A DNA stretch of 64,000 nt from NCBI GenBank assembly GCA_947172415.1, contig OX359200.1, positions 5,272,501-5,336,500 of the forward strand, given 5' to 3'. The position numbers and the translations under genes are program-made. The number at the start of each line of letters is the position of its first letter. Position 1 is the stretch's first letter. Shown here piece by piece: positions 49,330-61,062 of the stretch. Below the pieces are notes generated by a model. The model was not told the DNA's origin. It saw only the letters and a program-made list of their open reading frames with translations, and made no database searches. The DNA is from Chondrosia reniformis. Lineage: Eukaryota > Porifera > Demospongiae > Chondrillida > Chondrillidae.

Positions 49330-51540
49330 AAAGGCCCCAGGAACTACCTACCAAATGAGAGTGAGAGCTGTGTCTGATGTTGGAAGTGGAGAATGGAGTA
49401 TCATAGTTAGTAGGACTACTTATGATGGTATGTTACTATAAGTATTGGACAACTAATCTTTATATACGTATATTGCTTTTTGTGAAAATATTGCAAGTTA
49501 TTCATGTAGTGTTGATAAAACATCAGTTTTATAAAAATGGCATAATTTTGACTATTAGTATACGTACGTATCTGTTTCCCTGTTTGCATGTATTAATTGG
49601 CTGTAGTATCAGTGAAAGTACATCTAATGGTAGATGGTACTTTATTATAATTATAAACAGTAATAACCATTGTACCGTATGTTTATAAAATGTTATTAAA
49701 GCAAGTGTAGACATGAAAACTGTACCATACTGTACATGTCCACATGTTCAACTCAGATATGGATGAGGGTGAAAGTGATAATGGAGGATGTCAACACATC
49801 TGTGTGAACACATTTGGATCGCGTACTACTGTTTGTGTTTATCAGGATATACATTACATGAAGATGGGCACACTTGTGTGACGAGTGAGTAGGTATACAT
49901 GCACATATTCAATAACTCTGATTTAATTGTACCTTATACACAACTAATGAAGGTGACTATTCTCTGTTAACAAAAGAACTGACACTAATTTTAAAGGTAG
50001 GCAGACTCAGTTTGTGTAGAGGTTTACATGATGGTTTTGTTAGGACATGCTTTAGACATATCTTTGATTGTCAGCTTGTTCTGGTAACTGATGAGCTACA
50101 CAGTATGAATAGGGATTAATTACATATGTAACATATATGGATACAAGTGGTTGCCATAGATCTGATTGAAGATGGGAGGAGGATGAACTGTTTTATGCCC
50201 TTCTTCATCCTCCTCCGGAAGTACAGAGCAAGAAGAAATTAGTTACTTGTGTTATTGGTGTTGGTTGAAACACTTAGTTTATCTTCTTAGCGTATAGCTT
50301 TACAGCTTACAGCATCATTTGGAATTTAAGTATTTAGGCCATATACCTGTGTGAACAGCTGCATGATTATATACAAGTTATTCAAATGAGTATACAGTAG
50401 TCTCGCTAGTGTACATGTGTATACACATTAATTGTCACAATATATAGATTAAAGACATGTCACCTACGTATATATTACCAGGAAAGCTAGCATTCTTTTG
50501 CTAACATTCTTCTTTCCAATAGTACCTTTTAAATATACTAAAGCTAGAAATTATTTTTAAATGATTATGTGTATATATATATGTACGCAATTATAATGAT
50601 TTGTGTATATGAAACAACACTGCATGCATGTCAATAATAACAAAAATAATACTCATTCGATATACTGTATTATACTATATGTATACACATGCAGACAGGG
50701 CTATATATGCTTAAAATAAAATTTGTTAGGGATTGTATATATTTGGTTAAGATGGCTCCTCCCATGCACTAGAAATGGGGCTGGGTCTCTGATTATCAGC
50801 TTGTTCAAATCACCAATAATCATTGTGAATGGCAATTAATATCTACTTTGTATAATAGTCAATATAAGGGGAAGCATGAATGAAGCATTAGCAATGCTGT
50901 GGGAATTGTGCATGTAGCTCAATGGTAGAATTCCGAGGGTCATAACCTGATATAAATGGACCATATAAATATACCATAAATATACCAAATAATATTATAT
51001 CGAACACTGATGGTCATAACCAGCTGTCCTGGGTTTCATTCCCGGACATATATGGCCAGCAATATGTGTTTAATGCTTCTTTCTGCTTTCTTTACTTCAT
51101 TATATGTTTGGGAATCAATTAACATTATATATGCATGCACATAGTTTGATTATATATTAGCTACATTATTGCCATAGCGCTAGCAATATACGTATACTGT
51201 ACAAATTACATAATTAGTCCCTATTCACACTAGTTCAGAATAAGCTGACAATCATGAGAAGGACAAAGACTGGTTCTTTCTTTGAAAAGAAAGGGATGGA
51301 TTAGAGCACCTTTATCAGTACCTGTTAGCATTCTTCATCTCAACACAAGCCTTCCTAATCAAGGTACAGACTATATTGTGAATTACCTTATATGTTCCTT
51401 GGTAATTTGTATAGAATATATTTAGTGTTGTATATATATATTAAGAATAAAATTACAAATAATTCAGTTTTGCACCTTATACATAGCTAATGAAGGTGAC
51501 TATTCTCTGTTAACAAAAGAACTAACATTAATTTTAAAGG
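49330..51540 (+). pseudogene. Scrambled relic of the Ig/FN3/EGF/Calx-beta gene
   Basis: Readable pieces in displaced order: end of the last FN3 exon (49,330-49,427), EGF exon (49,757-49,884, two bases too long, so frameshifted), start of the final Calx-beta exon (about 49,938-49,995), its end (about 50,150-50,268, with the GNEGE part of its acidic stretch missing), then a second first-Calx exon piece (51,254-51,363) and another final-exon start (about 51,487-51,540). At two places the Calx-beta exon is interrupted by the same segment in inverted orientation. No Ig exons remain. It marks an old duplication that carried the 3' end of the left array into the FReD cluster. Confidence 0.85.
49996..50145 (-). 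repeat. Inverted copy of the FReD upstream block inside the relic Calx-beta exon
   Basis: The reverse complement of this stretch matches about 11,255-11,400 and 34,740-34,900 (motifs ATAATTAGTCCCTATTC, CAAAGATATGTCTAAAG and CTCTACACAAACTCAG on the other strand). A second inverted copy lies at about 51,540-51,690. Both split the same exon at the same point (after ACATTAATTTTAAAGGTA or nearly so), so the pair arose by duplication of one event. It may be an element or a rearrangement; no terminal repeats are clear. Confidence 0.65.
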
Positions 51541-51690
51541 TAAGCAGACTGAGTTTGTGTAGAGGTTTATATGATGGCTTTGTTAGAACATGCCTTAGAC
51601 ATATCTTTGATTGTCAGCTTGTTCTGATAACTGATGAACTACATAGTATGAATAGGGATTAATTACATATGTAACATATATGGAGACAAG
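51540..51690 (-). repeat. Second inverted copy of the FReD upstream block
   Basis: Same as the 49,996-50,145 copy, interrupting the second partial Calx-beta exon, followed by CAAGTGGTTGCCATAGATCT of that exon. A direct-orientation partial copy follows at about 51,715-51,835, where it belongs to the A4 5' flank. Confidence 0.65.
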
Positions 51691-51850
51691 TGGTTGCCAT
51701 AGATCTGATACATGTACTAAAATCAAAGATATGTCTAAGGTATGTCCTAACAAAACTATCATGTAAACCTCTACACAAACTCAGTCTGGTTCTCTGCTTA
51801 CCTTCCAAAGATCAGTAAATTACATTCATTTATTGTTAGACACAATTCTC

Positions 51851-51858
51851 TATATAAA
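51851..51858 (+). promoter_or_regulatory. TATA box of FReD A4
   Basis: TATATAAA 174 bp before the A4 ATG. The surrounding block is the A1-type promoter (AGTATCACAATCTCAGGACT downstream), different from that of A2, A3, A5 and A7. Confidence 0.5.
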
Positions 51859-52024
51859 GTTCGTATATAAATACTTTATTCCAGTCTGTAGTATCACAAT
51901 CTCAGGACTAGCTGGATCTACCAAATATTTATATAGGCAAGTATATTTTCCTAGTTTTTGTACAGATATATACTCTTGGCTCATGGCTATATGTACAGGT
52001 GATTCAGCTTTGGTGCTGTAAACC

Positions 52025-53595
52025 ATGACTGCTTCATTTGGAATAAATCTGTTGATCCTGGTCTGTGTGTTGGGACTTGAAATTTCTGTATGCTGCTCTT
52101 CTATTGTTGACAAAAACACAAGCCGTAGTGGATTTGAAACCCATCATTTACAAAGGGTATATATTAATGTGGCATATTATATTGCTGATATAAATTCACA
52201 CTTCTATTATTCTTGTATATAGACTGTATATTATATACGTATACGTAAGTCAAACTTTAGCTTGGTGTTTTATAATACTGTACATGTATTAACTTTAGCT
52301 AGTGAAATTCTCACTTTGAAATTTCTAGAGGTCAACTTTACCAACAAAGAACTGCACTTCAGCTAATGAAGGAGAGGTCATACATTTCAGTGGAGGACAA
52401 CAGATCAAAACAATATGGATATGTCAGAATGAGGATTGGATTCCTCATGAGTACGTGTAATGTTGCAGATAATATCATTCTGTATGTACAATTGCTTGTA
52501 AAATCAATTTTGTTGTACAGATATTCAATATTCATAACTAAATATATATAATTTTATGAGAATATATGTAGGCCTACAATATCAATAATACATACATTAA
52601 GATAAAAAAAAACATTCCCTACAGCGTGACCCCATCTCTTGGAAAGAGTGAATCTGCAGCTGCTTCCTCTTGTAAAGAAATCAGAGATGTTCTGTCTAAT
52701 GATTGTTCTGGAAGACCACAGAGTGGAACTTACTGGATCAGTGCAATGGAATGGTGCGACTGTGACTGTCAGACAAACCCAAACAAGACCATGCAATTCC
52801 AAGTGAGGATATACAAATAGTTGAAGTGTTATAATCAAACCACAACATCAGTAAAGGATTATATAGAATCATTGTTATGTGAACCTTTTTAATCATGAAT
52901 AATCCTACATGGAACATGAATCCTTTATTTGACGGCCATTTTGCGATAAACACCCGTGGCCATATTCTGCGATTTCTACTGACACGCATAAAATACAAGC
53001 TGTTTTATCTAGTTTAGTTGTCATGCATATTTGTTTGTCTTGTATATTCATTGTATTCATACAGGTGCACTGTGAAATGGATTTGGATGGAGGTGGATGG
53101 ACCATGGTATGGAAGCATTCATACATGGAGGTGCTACCTCTCACAACAGATATGTACTATTTCAGTGACTATTTCAAGCAGTGCAGTGACCTGGAATCGG
53201 GATGGTGTAATATTCCTAAGAAGAGACGATTTAAGCCAACAGAGATGCTCATTGCTGCTTATCACAACAAAGTTGTCAGGTTTGCTTACAAGGATTGGTT
53301 CAACTGGAACATTGACAATGACTGGACAGGTGGAATACTTATTGAACCAAAGAAGATTGTGGACACATGTACCAGAACGGATTGGTCACAAGGGATTGAA
53401 CCAGCCCCAAGCTCACATGATAAAGATAGGGGACTTCTTGGAATTAATTTTGATAAACACTCTCCTCATGACTATTTCGAAAACTGTAATGGTTATCGTG
53501 GAACATTTGATTCACCAACTGAATGCAGATGGCATGATTGCCATGAGGGTGGAAATATAAATCAACAAATGACATTGGCTATTTACATTCGATAA
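52025..53595 (+). CDS. Fibrinogen-related secreted protein, type A, gene A4
   Basis: Four exons: 52025-52156, 52329-52450, 52625-52802, 53065-53595 (320 aa). Signal peptide LLILVCVLGLEISVC; cysteine module CTSANEGEVIHFSGG, then IWICQNEDWIPH; SSCKEIRDVLSNDCSG; GGGWTMVW; end MTLAIYIR. Exon 3 is two codons longer than in its relatives (QFQ before the donor). Loops: TCTRTDWSQ, PSSHDKDRGL and HDCHEGGNIN, the last shortened. Conservative exchanges in exon 2 support the chosen frame. 3' flank of the A2 type, without an LINE remnant. Confidence 0.83.
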
Positions 53596-54319
53596 TATAT
53601 ATATATACGTATCTGCTCTAAACAACTGTAGTCATATTGACAATGTCACTCTAGCTGTAGAGAAATTAACTGTAGTATATTATTTACATGTACATATATC
53701 CATCACAAAAAGTATTGCTATTAAGTCTGATATACAGTAATATATCCCAAACTTGGAAAATGTATGCGCAACATGGAAAAATAGAGGACTTTAAGAGCAA
53801 AAGCTGATCTTAAGCTCAGATGCCTCATGAGGTAAGTGGACTCGGAATTTGCCCCACCCACTCATGTCTTCTAAGGAGCTTGATGAGCTAATGGGTGGAA
53901 CCAAAGTTCACTTAATGGAAACAAGGATCTCGATCTCCTCCCTGCTTGCCCAGAAAAGTGCAGGGTGAGTGTGGATAAATTGCAGATGCCAGCTGCGTTA
54001 ATTAGCTTATGGGCAAGCAATAGTTGGCTACCCACCTCAATTGGGTTGACTGATCTCATTTTCATGACTACATTATGTCTATATACTACAAACAAGCTAA
54101 TAAGATTCCCATCTCAACATATATATTTGCAGCTACTAGGTTCACTGATCTCATTGTTGTGACTATTATTATGTCTACACTGATGGGTAGCTAATCTCAT
54201 TGCCATGACTACCATTTCTACTTTAATTTATATATATGTATATCTGCATAATATATATATATGTAATAGCTACCTTCCTCTTTTTATATAAATAATATAC
54301 CCTGAATGTCTGCTGCCAT

Positions 54320-54578
54320 TATACTTTATACCCTAACATAAACTGATTGGTCTAAACACTAATCAATAATGGCAAAATAATGACATTCATTGACACAGAG
54401 TACTCTTACTAAGTAAAGTCTAGATCTGTAGTATTATATATTGATTCCTCTGTTTATCTCTAATAAATATTATACTTTATACCCTAACATAAACTGATTG
54501 GCTGCTTCCATTCTAAACACCAATTGCAATCAATAACAGCAAAATAATGACATTCATTGGCACAGAGTATTATATAAA
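54320..54578. repeat. About 150-bp tandem repeat (1.7 units) upstream of A5
   Basis: Units begin at about 54,320 and 54,471. Same family as before A2 and A3. Ends in the A5 TATA box. Confidence 0.75.
54571..54578 (+). promoter_or_regulatory. TATA box of FReD A5
   Basis: TATATAAA 196-189 bp before the A5 ATG, in the conserved GGCACAGAGTATTATATAAA context. Confidence 0.55.
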
Positions 54579-54766
54579 TGTTTGTATTATAAAATCAAGT
54601 CTGTAGTATCAAAATCTCTGTCTGTAGTATACATCACAGTCTCCTGCAGGGCTAGAGCAAGATCTAAAATTTCAAGTGAGAAAATTTTAAACATGCAATT
54701 ACTTAATTAAACTCTAGATGTGCATGTTTCTGTTCATATACTGATTCATCTTCAGTGCAATCAAAA

Positions 54767-57035
54767 ATGACTGCTTCATTTGGAATAAATCTGTTGATCC
54801 TCGTCTGTGTGTTGGGACTTGAAATTTCTATATGCTACTCTTCTATTATTGACAAAAACACTGGATTTGAAACACATCATTTACAAAGGGTATTAATGTG
54901 ATATACATATTCACACTTCTACCTACATATTATTCTTGTATATTGGACTGTATATATATACAAACTTTAACTTGGTGTTTTATAATATACTCTGCATATA
55001 TTAACTTTAGCTAGTGAAATTCTCACTTTGAAATTTTCTAGAGGTCAACTTTCCCAACAAAGGACTGCACTTCAGCTAATGAAGGAGAGGTCTTACATTT
55101 CAGTGGAGGACCACAGATCAAAACAATATGGATATGTCAGAATGATGATTGGATTCCTCATGCGTACGTGTATATAAACACACAATAAATGGCACTGTAT
55201 TCAACATGCAAATAATTTTGTTTGCAGATGATTCTGTATGTGCAATTGCTTGTAACATTAAATGGTGTACAGATATAATATATTCATAGCTGAGTATGAA
55301 TATATATTTATAGTTTTAATGGCAATATATAGAAATGGCCCACATTTTGCTCATGGTTAAACAGTTTGCAATTGACTATATTGGACTGTATATCATGCAC
55401 CTATTCTGTACAGTGAAAAGCGTGTATATAAGCGGTCACCTGACTTGAGCGGTCACCTGACTTGAGTGGTCACCTGACTTGAACTGTCACCTCCAAATTC
55501 AGCCTTTAAAATCCTGGCAAAATTATCTTATGTATAAAATGAATGGTCTTTGCTTTCTATAATGTGGTCACCTCTCTAACAAGGCTAAATTCAGCAGACT
55601 GCATGTATTAGACAGGTTTAATATATAATATGAAATAGTTATAATCAAAATGTAATTATTATTGTGCTATCTATATAATATGTGTCTGGCAGTTTAAGTG
55701 CTATAGTAAGAGTAAAAGCTATATACCTATCAATATATACTTTAAGACCAGAGCAAAGTTCTTGAACTGATCCATCACAAATTGTATGAGCTACTTTCTA
55801 TTATTTTATTAAGGCTCCTTGTTTATACCAGCTATGGGCTATGTACCTATTTAAACAATAACATTAAGATCATAGCTTTGCATATATATACGTATATGCA
55901 ATTTAAATAAAAACAATGCATTCCCTACAGTGTGACCCCATCTCTTGGTAAGACTGAAATTGTGGCTGCTTCCTCTTGTAAAGAGATCAGAGACATTCTG
56001 TCTAATGAATGTTCTGGAAGACCACAGAGTGGAACTTACTGGATCAGTGCAATGGAATGGTGCGACTGTGATTGTCAGACATATCCAAACAAGACCATGC
56101 AAGTGAGGGGGACCATATACATTATATATATGAATAGTTGAACTGTTATAATCAAACTACAACATCAATTAGTGGGCTGATATTCAAATCTGTTGTTGTA
56201 AACTATAATGTTTTTACTTGACAGCCATTTTTTCAATAAACAAGTTGAATAGTTGAAGTTTTTTGTGTCAAACCACAACATCAGTAAAGGTATATAATCA
56301 TTGTTTTGTGAAGCATTATAAACAGGAATAATCCTATATAGCTATATGCCATAGGAATTTTTACTTGACGGCCATTTTTGTGATAAACATCCGTGGCCAT
56401 ATTGTGCAATTTCTACTGACACACATAAAATACAAGCTGTTTTATCTAGTTTAGTTGTCATGCATATTTGTTTGTCTTGTATATTCATTGTATTCATACA
56501 GGTACACTGTGAAATGGATTTGGATGGTGGAGGATGGACCATGGTATGGAAGCATTCATACTTGGAGGTGCTACCTCTCACAACAGATATGTACTATTTC
56601 AGTGACTATTTCAAGCAGTGCAGTGACCTGGAATCGGGATGGTGTAATATTCCTAAGAAGAGACGATTTAAGCCAACAGAGATGCTCATTGCTGCTTATC
56701 ACAACAAAGTTGTCAGGTTTGCTTACAAGGGTTGGTTCAACTGGAACATTGACAATGACTGGACAGGTGGAATACTTATTGAACCAAAGAAGATTGTGGA
56801 TACATGTACTGCAACAGATTGGTCACAAGGGATTGAACCAGCCCCAAGCTCACCTAATGATAGGCTTCTTGGAATTAATTTTGATAAACACTCTCCTCGT
56901 GACTATTTAGTAAACTGTAATGGTTATCATGGAACATTTGATTCACCAACTGAATGCAGATGGCATGATTGTGATTGGCAAGGAAATAGAGCTTTGGTGA
57001 ACCAACAGATAACAATTGCTATTTACATTCGATAA
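54767..57035 (+). CDS. Fibrinogen-related secreted protein, type A, gene A5
   Basis: Four exons: 54767-54889, 55042-55163, 55931-56102, 56502-57035 (316 aa). Signal peptide LLILVCVLGLEISICYSS; cysteine module EGEVLHFSGGPQIKTIWICQ; SSCKEIRDILSNECSG; GGGWTMVW; end ITIAIYIR. Exon 2 ends GC before its donor, so the codon across the junction is Ala and not Asp. Loops: TCTATDWSQ, PSSPNDRLL (shortest in the family) and HDCDWQGNRALV. AATAAA at 57,172, then an LINE remnant. Closest to A1 in its intron 3 and downstream layout, as part of the same duplicated block. Confidence 0.83.
55434..55494. repeat. 17-bp tandem repeat in intron 2 of A5
   Basis: Three units of GGTCACCTGACTTGAGC with small changes and a partial fourth; the A3 counterpart has four. 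Confidence 0.8.
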
Positions 57036-57189
57036 TATATCTCCTCTAAACAACTGCAGTCATATTGACAATATCACTCTGTAGGGAAATTAACAGTACT
57101 ATATTATTTACGAATAGTATTATCATTTTTCCCCATTAAGTCTGATATGTATTGTCAATTGAATAAACTTTAATTTGAAATGATAAATG

Positions 57190-58080
57190 ATATCTGAAGT
57201 GCCACCCATCTTGCCTCTAGCCCCGTCTGCCTTTCTGGCATCTGCTGCTGGGTGCACTGGCCTTACTACTCAGATCCTTCTAGGTAGGTTGAAGGACGTC
57301 CCCTACCCCTTGGTGGAGGATCCAATCCAGGAAGGGAAGAAAGGCCACAGTGGGCCACCACCCAACGATCAGCCAATTAAGCAGGAGAAAGCCTGGAATG
57401 TCCCGTGTGTTACAAGATACATGTCATGTTCGGCTTAGCAAGGCTGCAAAGCACAAGGAATGAGCAAGTTCCACAAAGGAATCTGGTGCATGGCTCAATG
57501 GTACTCCCTGTTGCATCCATGGGGCTTTGCCTTGTTGATGAGGTTGTCTGTGTCGCTGTTGGTCTCCAGCTGGGAGTCCCCCTATGCGAGCCACGTGCAC
57601 ACTCCACCATTGTGGTAAACAAGTGGACAAGTTTACCATCCAACCAGGGATGCCATCCTCAGCACATGCATCACAATCAACTCCATCTTCAAGTCATCTC
57701 CAGCTAAAGATACAGATGGGAAGCAACCGGATGGAGTGACCATCATGCCCTGGGAAAGAGGGAAATCCCTCATATTGGATGTAACCTGACACCTTTTCTG
57801 CATCCCATGAGGCAGCAGCTACTAGGGCAGCTGAGGCAGTAGCTGCAGAGATAGAGGAGAGAAAGAAGCAAAAATACAGTGATTTATCCTGGACCCATCA
57901 TGTGATCCCCTTGGCCATTGAGACAGCAGAAGCGTTTGGTCCTGATGCCTCAAATGATTCAATGCCTTAGGTAGAAGTATCATTGCAATCATCAATGATC
58001 CCAACACCAGATCACACATGATTCAGCAATTTCAGTTGCTCTACAGCAAGGTAATGCCACCTCAGTATTGGGCACTTTCT
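57190..58080 (+). mobile_element. LINE (RLE type) remnant after A5
   Basis: Third copy of the remnant. Reads VGLQLGVPLCEP and DGKQPDGVTIMPWERGKSLI, then THHVIPLAIETAEAFGPDA. It has small differences from 37,160-38,030, including a short deletion around the WDVT motif. Dead and carried by gene duplication. Confidence 0.7.
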
Positions 58081-58566
58081 CCATTAGATCCTTAATCTAT
58101 CATCAACTTATATTCATAGTGTAAGTTACGAATATATATCACATTATGGGTGACTAAAACATATACTCAATTGTTACATTATTATTATAATGTACAATGA
58201 TACATTGAACATATATATAATACAATAAACCATATGCCCCAATATATACAGAGTATGAATCTCATCAGTATAAATGTTGGAATTCTTGAGCTGCTGCAGT
58301 TTCCTTGCTCCCAGCAGAAAGTGGTTCACTTTCAATCTTCATTGTCTCGTAAAGATTGAAAATATAATCGAGAGAATAAAGATAAATATCCTGTTTATAA
58401 ATATGACTTGTTTTGATCTCATTTAGAGGATAATCACAAACATACAAGATGCAGTATTAGCTGGCTATTATTCAAATTGCATTTCCACCAGCATGTAACA
58501 GAGTAAGAGTGTCATGTTTAAATCTTAAATGACACTTGTATAGAATTCATAGAAGCACTGTGAAAT

Positions 58567-59049
58567 TTGAGAGTCGCTGGCACCAACTCTAGCCAGTATA
58601 CTGTCTACCACTGAGATAGTGGCAGAAACACAGGGCACAAAACAGCCTGCCTGAGCCATCAGGACAATAACACCGACCTAAAAGGAAGACGTGAACACTC
58701 TCTCTATATACAATACTGATAAACAGAGCACCACTTGTCTGATATAAGTGGACTTTCCTCCCATATTAGGGCCTGTTATGATCTGAAACATATCCCTACC
58801 TACAAACAGTACATACAGTATACATAGATATGATTATATATATGAATCATTGGACATCAGAGCTAGCAACACTTATTGAACAGGTTATTGCTGGGCTTTA
58901 ATGTAGAATGTTGTACAATGCAGTGTGTAATATTGGACGGCTGGAAGTGGCACCTCTTAGCAGTTTGATATCATTTGCTATAAAAGCAATGTCGTCTTGC
59001 ATCTCCAAACAAGGATGTCTTGCTCCTAACAAAATAATATCCCCTTCAC
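58567..59049 (-). pseudogene. MSH2: MSH2 fragment (ATPase domain exons), copy 2
   Basis: Exon-like pieces on the minus strand with usable splice sites: 59,049-58,954 (GDIILLGARHPCLEMQDDIA, then FIANDIKLLR), 58,795-58,735 (GDMFQIITGPNMGGKSTYIR, Q) and 58,677-58,567 ([16 protein letters not shown], then [17 protein letters not shown]). The joins keep frame, and TGPNMGGKST is the MutS Walker A. The DNA-binding and lever domains are absent upstream, and the match ends abruptly after DSQ, before the conserved GVSTFM that would follow. So even this better copy is a three-exon fragment. Confidence 0.82.
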
Positions 59050-59335
59050 CTGCACACAGACATAAGAAAGAGACCAAATACCTGGTGGGGGAGGGATCTA
59101 GCACAGAGCAAAGTTGATCTGTCAACAAGTTTAAAGATCCAGGGTACCAATGACAACTTTACACACCAAAGGGGTGCACGTGGACGTACAATGGCCCAGT
59201 TGTAGGCATGATAACTTAGCTGGTCTGTCAACAAACTGAAAGGACATCCTGGAGCCAGTACAATCAACCACACATAATATAAAAAGATCACCAATCAGTT
59301 TCAGTTTCAGAAGTTTACAAGACTGTTTAAGAGTG

Positions 59336-60151
59336 ATGTTTAAAGTGTTCCTCTTTGCTACACTTGGAGCTCTTGGGTGTGGACAGGAATGTAAGTCAGT
59401 TAAACCCAACTCTCACTTATAGACAGACAATTCTTTCAGTGTATGACCAAACAGTATATTTTTGTGTACAGGCAAGAGATATCCTGACTGCATCCCCACT
59501 GACTGTCAAGAGGTTAAGGACAAGTGTGGATGTGACAGCTCTGGAGTCTACACGATCAACATGTGTGGAAAGGTCAGGAATGTCCACTGTGACATGCTAG
59601 GAGCTGTGGGTTGGACTGTCTTTCAGAGTCGTCAAGATGGCTCGGTCAACTTCTACAGAGACTATGTGGACTACATTGATGGGTTTGGCAGCGCAGATGG
59701 GGAGTACTGGCTGGGTCTGGACAACATTCACTGCCTGACCACAAGGTCACCTAAAGCTGAACTCCTTATTGACCTGGCTGACTTTGAGGGTAACTATAAG
59801 TATGCTCGATATAGCTACTTTTCAGTTGGTAATGGAGACACTGGATACAGAATAAACATTGGAGGGTACAGTGGAACAGCTGGTGATGGCATGAATGGAG
59901 GTGGAAGTCCAGCAAATGGAATGTCCTTTACTACAAGAGATCATGATGCTGATGTTAGAGACGGCGACAACTGTGCTGTGACGTACAAAGGTGCTTGGTG
60001 GTATGAGGCCTGTCATGATGCCAACATCAATGGACAGTATCTCAGTGGACCACAGTCATCCTATGCTGATGGAGTCAACTGGCATCCTTTTAAAGGTCAG
60101 CACTATTCTCTCAAGTACACAGCAATGAAGATGTACAAAACAAGGAATTAG
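59336..60151 (+). CDS. Ficolin-like fibrinogen-related protein, type C, gene C2
   Basis: Two exons, 59336-59390 and 59472-60151, phase-1 intron, 244 aa. Signal peptide MFKVFLFATLGALGCGQE, then one fibrinogen-related domain: DCQEVKDKCGCDSSGVYTI, GWTVFQSRQDGSVNFYRDYV, GEYWLGLDNIHCLTT, FTTRDHDADVRDGDNCAV, GAWWYEACHDANINGQY. It differs from C1 by a handful of residues, notably around the calcium loop (DADVRDGDNC against DADASGGNC, one codon longer) and near the C-terminus (NWHPFKGQHYS against IWHPFRGHQYS). These sites flank the ligand pocket in ficolins. Both copies are open, so both may be used. Confidence 0.9.
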
Positions 60152-61062
60152 CTCACAATTAGTGGAAAGAGAACAATTACATTAGCTTAGTACAGACCAC
60201 ATTAAAACCTTTACTTATGTCATTCTCTTTTCTGTAAATGCAATAATAGTCATCATATTGCTGTGTGTAGCCAACTTAAATGATTTAATAGACTTTGAAT
60301 GTAGCTATATATACACTATATACTAGTACATAAGCATACTCAGCTAATGAGATATCACATTGTCACTAGCTACAGTTCCTCACTTTTTGATTGAATGACT
60401 GGTCGGATGTATGGAACTGGTGCACTCATAGATACATCAGCAAAACTACATACAAACAGTAACCATGGCAACACTAACCTACATTCCGCATGTCACGAGG
60501 TACACATTACACACAATTGCACAAATATATAAATGGAACTATATTCAGTATGGCTATATAATTATCGATCAGACATGAAACATATATGTGCATACATATG
60601 TATATAGACACATACTGCATGTACGTTTGCAGAAAATATTTTTGTGTGCAATTGCTTGTATAGCTGAGTATGACTGTTTATATATAGCTGAGTATATGAG
60701 AATATAGGAATGGCTTATATTATATATATAACATAAGATTTTACTCATGAACAACTAGGTTATACAGTTTGACTTGATTGGACTGTTTGTACAGTGCAAC
60801 CTGTGTAAGCGGTGACCTGAATAGGGCAGTCACCTCTGAATTACAGTCGGCTCTTAAATTCCAGGCAAAATCGTATGTATATAATGGACTTTACTTAATA
60901 CAGTCACCTCTCTAACAAGCTAGGCCAATAGTAAGTTCTTCTGCTCTCAAGGGTTTTATTACATATAATATGTAATATAGTTTGCTATTTATTTGTTTGA
61001 CAGTTTCAGTACCACAAGCAATTTAACAGTAGGTATAAATAAAAACAATACATTCCCTACAG

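Larger units (their letters stand above)
47819..52024. other. Spacer between A3 and A4
   Basis: Contains the A3 3' UTR, an LINE remnant (47,980-48,900), the scrambled Ig/FN3 gene relic (49,330-51,540) and the A4 promoter block. About 48,900-49,320 holds nothing I recognise. No live gene seen. Confidence 0.65.
53596..54766. other. Spacer between A4 and A5
   Basis: A4 3' flank, the repeated block at about 53,800-54,200, and the tandem repeat with the A5 promoter. No gene seen. Confidence 0.6.
57036..59335. other. Spacer between A5 and C2
   Basis: Near-identical duplicate of 36,991-39,594: LINE remnant, coding-like stretch on the minus strand (58,265-58,447) and MSH2 fragment, but without the SINE. 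No live gene seen. Confidence 0.7.
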
